Part shown: one piece after another, positions 54,249-62,963 of the stretch
Numbering within the stretch: the first letter of the stretch is position 1
Layout: every line of letters begins with the position of its first letter
Assembly: GCA_964572955.1 (NCBI GenBank)
Contig: CAZNGY010000003.1
Span: 37,740 to 101,739 of the forward strand
Origin: UBA3775 sp964572955
GTDB lineage: Bacteria; Bacillota; Clostridia; Lachnospirales; Lachnospiraceae
Reading direction: 5' to 3'
Length of the DNA: 64,000 bases
Notes under the pieces: model-generated
The model's input: the letters and a program-made list of their open reading frames with translations, nothing else
Databases searched by the model: none
Told to the model about the DNA's origin: nothing
Program-made: the position numbers and the translations under genes

Positions 54249-55301
54249 TCAAACCATCCTCTGGAGTTCTTCTTCAAATCTTGAAAGCAACTCATTTTCC
54301 GGAACCTTAGCAATAATCTCTCCTTTCTTGAAAACAAGTCCCTCTCCTTTACCGCCTGCGATACCTAAATCAGCTTCTTTTGATTCTCCCGGTCCGTTTA
54401 CAACACATCCCATCACGGCAACTTTAAGAGGGGTAGAATATTTTTCTGTAATTTTTGTAACCTTATCCGCAAGTTCGATTAAATTGATTGCTGTTCTGCC
54501 ACATGTAGGACAGGAAACAACTTCAACCCCCTCATTTCTTAACTTGAGACTTCTCAAAATAAGTTTGGCAGAACGCACTTCGTTTATCGGATTATCAGTA
54601 AGTGACACCCTGATAGTGTCACCTATTCCCTGATATAATATGTTTCCAAGTCCTACTGCTGATTTTATATTTCCGGCATATTGTGAACCGGATTCTGTTA
54701 TACCTACATGTAAAGGATATTTTGTTTCTTTCGCAATAAGTTCATGTGCCTTTATGCACATCAAACAATCAGATGATTTTATACTGATTACGATATTGTC
54801 ATATCCGGCTTCTTCTATTTTCTTTACCTGATTTAATGCACTTTCTACAAGTCCTTCTGCCGTAACACCACCATATTTTTCAATAATATCCTTCTCAAGT
54901 GAACCACTGTTTACGCCTACTCTGATAGGTATATTTCTCTCCTTAGCCGTCTTAACGACAGCTCGTACCCTGTCAGAACCTCCGATGTTTCCCGGATTAA
55001 TTCTTATTTTGTCAGCTCCGCTTTCCATTGCCATAATTGCAAGTTTGTAATCAAAGTGAATATCTGCAACAAGCGGAATGCCTATTTCTTTTTTTATACT
55101 TTTAATTGCATATGCAGCTTCAGGTGTAGGTACGGCAACCCGTATGATATCGCATCCGGCTTCTTCTAATTCCTTTATCTGCTTTATGGTTGCCTCTGCA
55201 TCTTCAGTTTTTGTGTTACACATTGACTGAATTAAAATCGGATTTCCCCCACCGATAATTTTGTTACCGATTTTTATTTCTTTTGTGTTATTTCTGTACA
55301 T
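54249..55301 (-). CDS. ispG: 4-hydroxy-3-methylbut-2-en-1-yl diphosphate synthase IspG
   Basis: The penultimate enzyme of the MEP isoprenoid pathway; 350 residues. A TIM barrel is followed by the 4Fe-4S domain with its cysteines in SCPTCGRT and AVMGCVVNGPGE. The frame extends 48 nt further upstream, but the ATG at 55301 has GGAGG at ideal spacing and starts the family sequence (RNNTKEIKIG). It lies between rseP and polC, the standard clostridial order. Confidence 0.95.
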   Translation of the reverse strand: MYRNNTKEIKIGNKIIGGGNPILIQSMCNTKTEDAEATIKQIKELEEAGCDIIRVAVPTPEAAYAIKSIKKEIGIPLVADIHFDYKLAIMAMESGADKIRINPGNIGGSDRVRAVVKTAKERNIPIRVGVNSGSLEKDIIEKYGGVTAEGLVESALNQVKKIEEAGYDNIVISIKSSDCLMCIKAHELIAKETKYPLHVGITESGSQYAGNIKSAVGLGNILYQGIGDTIRVSLTDNPINEVRSAKLILRSLKLRNEGVEVVSCPTCGRTAINLIELADKVTKITEKYSTPLKVAVMGCVVNGPGESKEADLGIAGGKGEGLVFKKGEIIAKVPENELLSRFEEELQRMV

Positions 55302-55379
55302 ATAAACCTCCATCAAAAAGATATTTAAACAGTATTGACAGTTAAACATCTGACAAGTAACTTGTTAAAGTTTTATCTT

Positions 55380-56675
55380 CTAAAAGAAAATATTTCGTAT
55401 ATCATTATAAAACAAAAATATCATAAGTATCATAAGAAGAATAATTCCAATAAGATGAACCATCGCTTCTTTTTCCTTATCAATAGGTTTTCCTCTGAAA
55501 ACCTCTATAATCATAAACACAAGTCGTCCGCCGTCTAATGCAGGTATCGGCAGCAGATTCATTACTCCAAGATTGGCACTAATAACAATTGCCCAATATA
55601 TAAGATTGAATGCAGCCAGTGAGTTACTGACTTCCCGACTTTCTTCCACACTTTCACTAACTTCGTCAACAACTCTGACAACTCCGCCTACACTATCAGA
55701 ATTTACATGACCACCCAGCATATACATCAGACTCTTTATTGTTGTTTTGATCCAATAATTCACTTCTGTAAAACTATACTTTATAACCTCAAGTGATGAG
55801 CATTTTTCACGACCTATATTATAATAAAAATCAACCGAGTACTGTGTTGACCATATTGGTGTAAGCGTTGTCTCACTCGTCTTACTGTTATGAAGATATT
55901 TGATTGTTATAGGGGATTCGGATAAAGGATTTTTATTAAAATATTTTTCAAGTTCCTCGCCTGATTCAATTTCATAACCATTTATACCAATTATAATATC
56001 TCCGCTTCTTATTCCTGCCTTTGCTGCAGGATAGTCATCCGTGACTGTTATTTCTGCTGCCGCATCAGTAGATGAATATTGAATGCCCATATAATATTTT
56101 GTGTTTTTAACGGTAGGTACTGAAAGTGATATTTCGTCACCATCTCTGATTACATTAATATCAAGAGGTTCTTCCGTTAATTCATTAAAATAGAAGTAAT
56201 TGTAGATATCCCTTCCAACTGATATTTTACTTCCGTTTATGGAAGTAATTATATCTCCCTCTTTGAGAACTTCATCAACAGTGTTTTTTAAACCGTTTTC
56301 TTCAACTCTCGCCGGATCATATCCCATAAAGCCAACTATTACAAGTGCCAGTATAAATGCAAGAATAAAATTAAACATCGGTCCGGCAAGAACCACAGAT
56401 ATACGCTGCCATACATTCTTTGAATTAAAAGAACCCTCATCATTTTCTGTCGTATCTTCTCCCTGCATCATACAAGAACCACCTATAGGAAACAGCTTTA
56501 TTGAAAATCTTGTACCTTTATATTCACGTGACAGCAGCACAGGACCCATTCCTACAGCAAATTCATTAACCTTTATGCCATTGATTTTAGCAAAAATAAA
56601 ATGACCAAATTCATGAGCCACTACTATTGCACTAATGATAAGTAATGAAATGATAATATATACCAACCTGCTCAC
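55380..56675 (-). CDS. rseP: Site-2 intramembrane metalloprotease RseP
   Basis: A zinc protease that cleaves transmembrane anti-sigma factors and signal peptides. The active site is HEFGH in the first membrane helix, with the third ligand region LLPIPALDGGRL near the C terminus. Two PDZ-like domains lie between. I chose GTG at 56675 because GGAGG stands five nt upstream; an ATG at 56687, one base after the dxr stop, has no RBS of its own. It has 431 residues from this start. Directly downstream of dxr in the operon. Confidence 0.93.
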   Translation of the reverse strand: MSRLVYIIISLLIISAIVVAHEFGHFIFAKINGIKVNEFAVGMGPVLLSREYKGTRFSIKLFPIGGSCMMQGEDTTENDEGSFNSKNVWQRISVVLAGPMFNFILAFILALVIVGFMGYDPARVEENGLKNTVDEVLKEGDIITSINGSKISVGRDIYNYFYFNELTEEPLDINVIRDGDEISLSVPTVKNTKYYMGIQYSSTDAAAEITVTDDYPAAKAGIRSGDIIIGINGYEIESGEELEKYFNKNPLSESPITIKYLHNSKTSETTLTPIWSTQYSVDFYYNIGREKCSSLEVIKYSFTEVNYWIKTTIKSLMYMLGGHVNSDSVGGVVRVVDEVSESVEESREVSNSLAAFNLIYWAIVISANLGVMNLLPIPALDGGRLVFMIIEVFRGKPIDKEKEAMVHLIGIILLMILMIFLFYNDIRNIFF

Positions 56676-56687
56676 ACCAACCTCCAT

Positions 56688-57860
56688 TTACGACAGTATA
56701 TTGCTCAGAAATAGATAAGTTTCCTTCTCTGTAGCAAGAATTGTTTCCAAATCTGGTGAATCATACTTGTTTATTTTATCCATTGCCATTTCAATATAAT
56801 CACTTATATCTAAAAATCCGATTTTGTCATGCAAAAATTTATCTACAAGAAATTCATTTGCTGCATTATATACAGTAGGCATATTTCCACCTTCATCCAT
56901 TGCACGTTCTGCAAGTGCCAGTCCTTTAAAGTTTAACTTGTCAGGTTTTTCGAACGTCATTGTTGAAAGCTCATATAAATCAAGTTTTTTTGATTGCATT
57001 TCAATTCTTTCCGGATAGGTGAGTGCATATAATATTGGCAGCTTCATATCCGGAAGTCCCATTTGACCAATTACTGCACCATCAATAAATTCAATTGCAG
57101 AATGAAGTATACTTTGAGGATGAATAACGACCTGAATTTGCTCCCTCTCAACACCAAAAAGCCATCCTGCTTCCATCATTTCAAGTCCTTTATTGACCAT
57201 TGTTGCAGAATCAATTGTTATTTTTTGTCCCATTGCCCAATTAGGATGTTTAAGTGCATCAAATCTTGTTTTCAAACGCATCTCATCCCGGTTCATTCCT
57301 CTAAAAGGTCCTCCTGATGCGGTAAGAATTATTTTTCTAATCTGGTCGTTTCCTTCACTTATACTTCCGTTATATTTGATTCCCTGTAATGACTGGAAAA
57401 TTGCTGAATGTTCACTGTCGACAGGATAAATATTAACTTTTTTTTCTTTAATTAAAGGCATAATCAGATGTCCGGCCGTTACCAATGTTTCTTTATTTGC
57501 CAGAGCTATGTCTTTTCCTGCATTAATTGCTGCTATTGTTGGTTTTATACCTATCATTCCAACAACTGCAGTCAAAACAACATCAACTTTTTCAAGACAT
57601 GAACACTCTATTAAACCATCCATACCGGAAACAACAACAGTATCAGTATCAGCAATCCTGATTTTTAGTTCTTCCGCCGCCTCTTGTTCATAAATACAGA
57701 CCATCTCCGGATGAAATTCCCGCACCTGTTTTTCAACTTTATCAATGTTTTTGTTGGCTGCTAATGATGAAATATGAAATCTGCCGTGATTTTCTCTTAC
57801 AATTTCAATTGTTTGTGTTCCTATGGAACCCGTAGAGCCAAGAATTGAAATATTTTTCAT
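56688..57860 (-). CDS. dxr: 1-deoxy-D-xylulose 5-phosphate reductoisomerase
   Basis: The second MEP pathway enzyme, converting DXP to MEP with NADPH; 390 residues. The NADPH loop is GSTGSIGTQT, and substrate and metal residues lie in VDSEHSAIFQ and MNKGLEMMEAGWLFG-like segments. ispG lies two genes downstream, so two MEP steps share one operon. It has a GGAGGA RBS. Confidence 0.97.
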   Translation of the reverse strand: MKNISILGSTGSIGTQTIEIVRENHGRFHISSLAANKNIDKVEKQVREFHPEMVCIYEQEAAEELKIRIADTDTVVVSGMDGLIECSCLEKVDVVLTAVVGMIGIKPTIAAINAGKDIALANKETLVTAGHLIMPLIKEKKVNIYPVDSEHSAIFQSLQGIKYNGSISEGNDQIRKIILTASGGPFRGMNRDEMRLKTRFDALKHPNWAMGQKITIDSATMVNKGLEMMEAGWLFGVEREQIQVVIHPQSILHSAIEFIDGAVIGQMGLPDMKLPILYALTYPERIEMQSKKLDLYELSTMTFEKPDKLNFKGLALAERAMDEGGNMPTVYNAANEFLVDKFLHDKIGFLDISDYIEMAMDKINKYDSPDLETILATEKETYLFLSNILS

Positions 57861-57897
57861 TGTTCCTCCAAAGTTTTAGTTATTCAAGAAATACGGA

Positions 57898-58719
57898 CTA
57901 GCCCATAAACGCCAATAACATATAGAAAATTACCGGCGAAACAAATATTACGGAGTCGAATCTATCAAGAATACCACCATGACCGGGAATAAGGTTGCTA
58001 TAGTCCTTAATTCCAAACTCTCTTTTTATTGCCGAAGCCGCAAGATCTCCAAACATTGATATAATACTTCCTAAGAATGCTACCGCTATCAGAGCAGGAA
58101 TTGACAATTCTATTGATGAAAAAATGTTGATTACAATACCAAATATAACAGAGAATATAACTGAACCAACTATACCACCGGCACATCCTTCCCATGTTTT
58201 TTTAGGACTGAGTATCGGAAATGCTTTGTGTTTCCCCAAAAACACTCCGGAAAAATACGCACAGGTATCACATATCCATGAGGTAATAATAGTCATCCAA
58301 ACCAGATAAATGCCGTCTTCCATTGAACGTATCCTAAAAATAAAACTTAAAAGAACAGGCAGGTAAACAAATGAAAATACATTTATTAACACCTCTTCAG
58401 TTTTAATTTCAGGATATTTAAATACAAACAGAACCAATTCCAAAAGAAATACTAACACAATAAACATTGTAATGATTTCTGATGGTTCAAGGCTCACAAT
58501 ATCCGCATATTCAAGAGCAATGAAACTATAAAAAAGAACACATAGAACATATTCGATATATGCACCTGTTTTTCTTTCTGAATTAAAAACTCTTAATAAT
58601 TCATACACTCCCATTATTGATACGGCGGCTAATACAGTTAATGTAAAATATCCTCCGATAAGAAATGTAGGTACAAGTAATATAAACAAAACTATACCGC
58701 TTGTAATTCTGGTTTTCAT
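57898..58719 (-). CDS. cdsA: Phosphatidate cytidylyltransferase
   Basis: Makes CDP-diacylglycerol for phospholipid synthesis. 273 residues with about seven membrane helices and the family signature ending GHGGILDRFDS near the C terminus (about residue 250). Its ATG overlaps the uppS stop by 4 nt, so the two are coupled. Confidence 0.95.
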   Translation of the reverse strand: MKTRITSGIVLFILLVPTFLIGGYFTLTVLAAVSIMGVYELLRVFNSERKTGAYIEYVLCVLFYSFIALEYADIVSLEPSEIITMFIVLVFLLELVLFVFKYPEIKTEEVLINVFSFVYLPVLLSFIFRIRSMEDGIYLVWMTIITSWICDTCAYFSGVFLGKHKAFPILSPKKTWEGCAGGIVGSVIFSVIFGIVINIFSSIELSIPALIAVAFLGSIISMFGDLAASAIKREFGIKDYSNLIPGHGGILDRFDSVIFVSPVIFYMLLAFMG

Positions 58720-59429
58720 TTTACTCCTCCGAATCTTCTGTCTCTCTTATTATAATATTCTATTGCTTTTTCCAATTCCTTTTTGTTGAAATCAGGCCAC
58801 AAAACATCTGTAAAATAGAATTCAGAATATGCCAACTGCCATGGCAGAAAATTTGACGTCCGTAACTCTCCGCTTGTTCTGATTAAAAGGTCCGGATAAG
58901 GCATTCCCGCTGTGTCTAAATATGAATTGATAAGTTCTTCATTAATATCCTTTTCAGAAACTTTACCATCTTTCACATCATGTGCAATATTCTTCATTGC
59001 TCTGCAAAGTTCATCACGACCACCGTAATTAATTGCAACATTAAAATTTAATCCGGTATTTTTTGATGTAACTTCCTCAAGTTTTATAATAGAGGTTCGT
59101 AAATCTTCCGGAAGTCTGCTTATATCCCCCAGAACCCTTACTTTCATGTTATTCTTTGTGCTTCGCTCTATACTGTCACTCATGTATTTTCTAAGAAGAT
59201 TCATGAGTGTTTCAACCTCTTTTTCAGGTCTGTTCCAATTTTCCGTAGAAAATGCATAAATTGTAAGATATTTTATACCAAGATTATATGCATCCTCACA
59301 TATTTGTTCTGCTACCTTACTGCCCTGTACATGACCTGCCGTTCTCGGAAGAAAACGTTTTTTTGCCCAACGGCCATTACCATCCATAATTATGGCAACA
59401 TGTTTAGGAATGTTTAATTTTTCATCCAT
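58716..59429 (-). CDS. uppS: Isoprenyl transferase (undecaprenyl diphosphate synthase)
   Basis: A cis-prenyltransferase that makes the C55 lipid carrier for cell-wall precursors; 237 residues. The catalytic aspartate is D16 in IIMDGNGRWAKKR. Further family blocks are FSTENWNRP and LIRTSGELRTSNF. A long hairpin terminator lies just upstream, so some transcripts from frr probably stop before it. Confidence 0.96.
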   Translation of the reverse strand: MDEKLNIPKHVAIIMDGNGRWAKKRFLPRTAGHVQGSKVAEQICEDAYNLGIKYLTIYAFSTENWNRPEKEVETLMNLLRKYMSDSIERSTKNNMKVRVLGDISRLPEDLRTSIIKLEEVTSKNTGLNFNVAINYGGRDELCRAMKNIAHDVKDGKVSEKDINEELINSYLDTAGMPYPDLLIRTSGELRTSNFLPWQLAYSEFYFTDVLWPDFNKKELEKAIEYYNKRDRRFGGVK

Positions 59430-59442
59430 AATTCACCCTTTT

Positions 59443-59499
59443 CATAAAAAATAGCTGTTAATACTGTCGATGCAAGCCTACACCGACAGCATTAACAGC
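59443..59499 (-). terminator. Long-stem terminator or attenuator between frr and uppS
   Basis: A 9-bp and a 6-bp paired segment (59454-59462 with 59491-59499, and 59464-59469 with 59484-59489) separated by one mismatch form a long stem with a 14-nt loop. On the minus strand T residues follow at 59450-59445. Confidence 0.75.
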
Positions 59500-59505
59500 A
59501 CAAGA

Positions 59506-60060
59506 TTATACAGTCATAATTTCCTTAGATTTTGATTCAATCATACTATCAATTTTTGCAACAAATTTGTCTGTAATCTTCTGAACATCATTTTCAAGTT
59601 TCTTAACTTCATCTTCAGAAATATCATCTGCCTTTGAGGCTTTTTTTATTGCGTCATTGGCATCTCTTCTTATATTTCTGATTGCCACTTTTGCTTCGTC
59701 ACCCTTCTTTTTAACATCCTTTGAAAGGGATTTACGTCTTTCTTCAGTAAGTTCAGGGAATGTAAGTCGGATTATTTTTCCATCATCAGAAGGTGTTATT
59801 CCGATATCAGATGCCATGATTGCTTTTTCAATTTCTTTTACCATTCTTGCTTCCCATGGCTGAATTGCTATAACTCTGGCTTCGGGTACATTTACGTTTG
59901 CAACACCCTGAATATTTGTAGGTGTACCATAATAATCAACCTTTATCTTATCAAGAAGATGTGGATTAGCACGTCCAGCACGGATATTATTATATTCCTC
60001 ATTAAGAGCATTAATTGTCTTATTCATCTTTTCTTCAAATGGTTCAATAATTGGGTTCAT
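59506..60060 (-). CDS. frr: Ribosome recycling factor
   Basis: A 184-residue RRF that splits post-termination ribosomes with EF-G. The triple-helix-bundle sequence is recognisable, e.g. NIRAGRANPHLLDKIKVDYYG and IRNIRRDAND. Normal length for the family. pyrH is 16 nt upstream, the conserved pyrH-frr pair. Confidence 0.97.
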   Translation of the reverse strand: MNPIIEPFEEKMNKTINALNEEYNNIRAGRANPHLLDKIKVDYYGTPTNIQGVANVNVPEARVIAIQPWEARMVKEIEKAIMASDIGITPSDDGKIIRLTFPELTEERRKSLSKDVKKKGDEAKVAIRNIRRDANDAIKKASKADDISEDEVKKLENDVQKITDKFVAKIDSMIESKSKEIMTV

Positions 60061-60076
60061 AAAAAATCTCCTTTAA

Positions 60077-60778
60077 TTAATAAACTATTGTTCCGGTTAA
60101 ATCTCCGGATACGTTTTTAACTATTCCGTTTTCCTCATTAAGAGAAAATACAAGAGTTGAAACATTGTTTTCCATACACATAACAGTCGCGGTAAGATCA
60201 AGTATGGAAAGCTTTTTATCAAGAAGCTCCTGATAACTTACTTTATCATATTTAACTGCTTCAGAATTTACTTTAGGATCACTGTCATAGACTCCGTCAA
60301 CAGCCCTCGCCATAACAATAACTTCACATTCAAGCTCAATTGCCCTAAGAGCTGTAGTTGTATCTGTTGAGAAAAAAGGATGACCGGTTCCGCCTGCAAG
60401 AAAAACCACTTTTCCTTTATTTAAATCCGATACAGCTTTATCTTTGGAAAAGAGCTCACTAACATTTCCGCAGACAAAAGGTGTATATATTGATGTTTCA
60501 AGTCCCACATATCTGCAGATTTCAGACATATACACACAATTCATTACAGTTCCAAGCATTCCAATTGAATCTGCTTTTGTTCTGTCTATTGTTTTAGATG
60601 AACGACCTCTCCAGAAGTTACCACCGCCGGTTACAATTGCTACCTGAACACCTTTTTCTACAAGTTTTTTAATCTGTTTTGCTACAGAAACACATGTTTC
60701 TTCATCAAAACCCATTTTTTTTTCGCCAGCCATAGCCTCGCCACTGAGCTTTAAAAGTATTCTTTTGTATTCAGCCAT
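60077..60778 (-). CDS. pyrH: UMP kinase
   Basis: A 233-residue amino-acid-kinase-fold enzyme making UDP from UMP. LLKLSGEAMAG and GGGNFWRG bind nucleotide; the segment TTAALRAIELECEVIV-like block is typical. The ATG at 60778 has AGGAG at good spacing; the ATG two codons upstream abuts the RBS. It has its own promoter at 60812, downstream of the inserted SOS operon. Confidence 0.96.
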   Translation of the reverse strand: MAEYKRILLKLSGEAMAGEKKMGFDEETCVSVAKQIKKLVEKGVQVAIVTGGGNFWRGRSSKTIDRTKADSIGMLGTVMNCVYMSEICRYVGLETSIYTPFVCGNVSELFSKDKAVSDLNKGKVVFLAGGTGHPFFSTDTTTALRAIELECEVIVMARAVDGVYDSDPKVNSEAVKYDKVSYQELLDKKLSILDLTATVMCMENNVSTLVFSLNEENGIVKNVSGDLTGTIVY

Positions 60779-60811
60779 GTTCATTCTCCTGTTCGCATAT
60801 ATTTCTTATAA

Positions 60812-60840
60812 ATTCTAACACATGATAATTACTTAATCAA
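60812..60840 (-). promoter_or_regulatory. Sigma-A promoter of pyrH-frr
   Basis: On the minus strand TTGATT (60840-60835) and TAGAAT (60817-60812) are 17 bp apart. It would keep pyrH transcribed independently of the SOS genes upstream. Confidence 0.75.
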
Positions 60841-60908
60841 GTTTAAGATTCTTCTATTTACATAAACTTATATCATGCAAATGTAAATATTTTTTTAAAA
60901 TCAACAAA

Positions 60909-61313
60909 TCAACCTTCTACTGTTATCTTATAAATAGAGTCAAACCCTATTTTTACTCCATCGTTCATCATAAATTCTCTGTTTATACAATCTATTTTTT
61001 TTAAAACAAGGCTTTCTTCAACATACTTTCCTCCATTTTTGTATTCATCCGAAGAAAAATATAATATTCGTATTTTGACGTTTTTCTTTCCAGATTCAAC
61101 AATTTCATTAACAACTGTATCCAGTTCCTGTTGTTCTTCTTCCGTGGGCTGTACATATTTTTCGGTATATCTTCCTGTTTCATCAACCATATCTCCAAAC
61201 CCCGTCAATGCTGCAAAAGATGCAAACTGTGCTGCTCTGTCATGCATTGACATATGCGGATGATTTTTTGATTTTATATAAGGCATATCAATAATATCAT
61301 CGTATTCAGACAT
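60909..61313 (-). CDS. YolD-like protein
   Basis: A 134-residue YolD-family protein with the core YDDIIDMPYIKS, MSMHDRAAQFASFAALTG and the start of the following ETGRYTE segment. YolD proteins are paired with UvrX/YqjW-type Y-family polymerases in Firmicutes and are thought to act as UmuD-like partners, although the mechanism is unproven. Its ATG shares one base with the polymerase stop (TGATG), so the two are coupled. SOS control is expected through the shared promoter. Confidence 0.9.
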   Translation of the reverse strand: MSEYDDIIDMPYIKSKNHPHMSMHDRAAQFASFAALTGFGDMVDETGRYTEKYVQPTEEEQQELDTVVNEIVESGKKNVKIRILYFSSDEYKNGGKYVEESLVLKKIDCINREFMMNDGVKIGFDSIYKITVEG

Positions 61314-62821
61314 CAGGCTTTGTGACCTCCGATTTGTTTATTTCTTTCTCTGCCGGTTGCACCTTCTTTGAAGCTGAATCCTCTTAAAATCATGTTATTG
61401 CCATGCTTTTTCTTAATTTCAAGTATTGCGTTCTGTATTTTTTTCTCTTTTTCTGCCTTACCTTCATTTTCATTGTCAACTTCCAACAAATCAAACAAAT
61501 CAATCTGTTTAAACCTGTCTTTTTCCGGCAATTTACTTTCTTCAATTAAATTAGTAACAGCAATTGTAATACGTCGTATAAGATAATTAGGAGCCACTTC
61601 CCTGTCAAATATCCTGAGAGCTGCATCGGAAATCGACTTTGATGAAGAAGTAAATTGAAGAAGATTTTCACATCCATGAGCATGTTTCGGTACTGTTCTG
61701 CCATACCTGTCCTTACTCAACTCTATATTTTCGGACTCACATATTCTGTTAAAAGTAGCAACATCATATCCCACAGTCAGTACAACCTGATTTGTCAACA
61801 GTCCCTTATCCACTAAAGCCAGTGATTGACTGTCGGCCATTTCCTGAACTATAATTCTCCCTTTTTCATAATCATATGGTTCACTCAGAACCTGTCCGGT
61901 GCTTAAACTTTTAGCTTCAGGAGTATAAGATTTTATATCTTCAATTGTGCAAGGCTCATATCCCCAAGCGTGGTCAATTAACAGTTCAGCATTTATTCCA
62001 AAAAGTTTATACAAGAGTTCCTCATTATGATAATCGTTTATTTTTCCAATTGAACATCTGGCTACATCTCCCATTGTAAACATTCCATGTTCTATAAGCT
62101 TTTTGGCATAACCTTTCCCAACTCTCCAAAAATCTGTAAGCGGTTTGTGGTTCCAAAGTATCTGACGATATTTCATTTCATTCAAACATGCAATTCTTAC
62201 GCCATACTCATCAGCATCTATATGTTTAGCAACAATATCCATAGCCACCTTACATAAATATAAATTAGTACCAATCCCTACAGTGGCGGTTATACCTGTA
62301 ATTGAAAAAATCTCTCTTACAATTTTTATTGCTAATTCCCTTGCAGTAATGCCATAAGTTTCAAGATATCCCGTTACGTCCATAAATACTTCATCAATAG
62401 AATAAACGCAAATATCGTCCGGCGAGATATATTTAAGGTATATTGAATATATTTGTGAGCTTACCTGCATATATCTATACATATGGGGTGATGCAATGAT
62501 ATATGAAATTTTCATTTCAGGATGAATATCAATTTCCGAAGCGATATATGATTCTGAAAGAAATTTTCCATTCGGTGCATTTGTAAGTCTTTCTGAATTT
62601 ACCTCTTCGATACGTTTTATAACTTCAAACAGACGGGCTCTTCCTGAAATGCCATGTTTTTTTAAAGATGGAGAAACAGCAAGACAAATTGTTTTTGATG
62701 TTCTGGACTCATCTGCAACAACAAGATTGGTATCAAGAGGGTTTAAATTTAAATCAACACATTCAACAGAAGCAAAAAATGACTTTAGATCAATTGCCAG
62801 ATATGTTTTTTCTCTGTTCAT
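61313..62821 (-). CDS. Y-family DNA polymerase (UmuC/UvrX-like translesion polymerase)
   Basis: A 502-residue error-prone polymerase of the ImpB/MucB/SamB group. Catalytic segments are AIDLKSFFASVE (D11, with E20 nearby) and VYSIDEVFMDVTGY (D-E pair). A little-finger domain and a long C-terminal tail of about 80 residues follow. The RBS is GGAGG before ATG 62821. The promoter carries a LexA box over its -35, so transcription should rise after DNA damage. It forms an operon with yolD and is inserted between tsf and pyrH. Confidence 0.92.
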   Translation of the reverse strand: MNREKTYLAIDLKSFFASVECVDLNLNPLDTNLVVADESRTSKTICLAVSPSLKKHGISGRARLFEVIKRIEEVNSERLTNAPNGKFLSESYIASEIDIHPEMKISYIIASPHMYRYMQVSSQIYSIYLKYISPDDICVYSIDEVFMDVTGYLETYGITARELAIKIVREIFSITGITATVGIGTNLYLCKVAMDIVAKHIDADEYGVRIACLNEMKYRQILWNHKPLTDFWRVGKGYAKKLIEHGMFTMGDVARCSIGKINDYHNEELLYKLFGINAELLIDHAWGYEPCTIEDIKSYTPEAKSLSTGQVLSEPYDYEKGRIIVQEMADSQSLALVDKGLLTNQVVLTVGYDVATFNRICESENIELSKDRYGRTVPKHAHGCENLLQFTSSSKSISDAALRIFDREVAPNYLIRRITIAVTNLIEESKLPEKDRFKQIDLFDLLEVDNENEGKAEKEKKIQNAILEIKKKHGNNMILRGFSFKEGATGRERNKQIGGHKA

Positions 62822-62871
62822 TACTCCTCCAACGACATAAAATTCAGGATAACATCAACCTGTTTATTTGC

Positions 62872-62900
62872 ATTATATCACTATTTCCCTCTTCGAACAA
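62872..62900 (-). promoter_or_regulatory. Sigma-A promoter of the SOS polymerase operon
   Basis: On the minus strand TTGTTC (62900-62895) and a perfect TATAAT (62877-62872) are 17 bp apart. Confidence 0.82.
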
Positions 62901-62907
62901 GTGTTCT
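62894..62907. promoter_or_regulatory. LexA (SOS) box of the Y-family polymerase operon
   Basis: CGAACAAGTGTTCT matches the Firmicutes LexA box GAAC-N4-GTTC at all eight core positions and covers the -35 hexamer of the promoter. Confidence 0.92.
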
Positions 62908-62914
62908 TTTTTGA

Positions 62915-62952
62915 TTTTAAAAAAAGCTGAAAACCACGCGGTTTTCAGCTTT
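62915..62952 (-). terminator. Intrinsic terminator of rpsB-tsf
   Basis: A perfect 13-bp stem (62923-62935 with 62940-62952), a 4-nt loop and a minus-strand T-run. It separates rpsB-tsf from the SOS operon. Confidence 0.92.
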
Positions 62953-62963
62953 CAAAATTTAAA

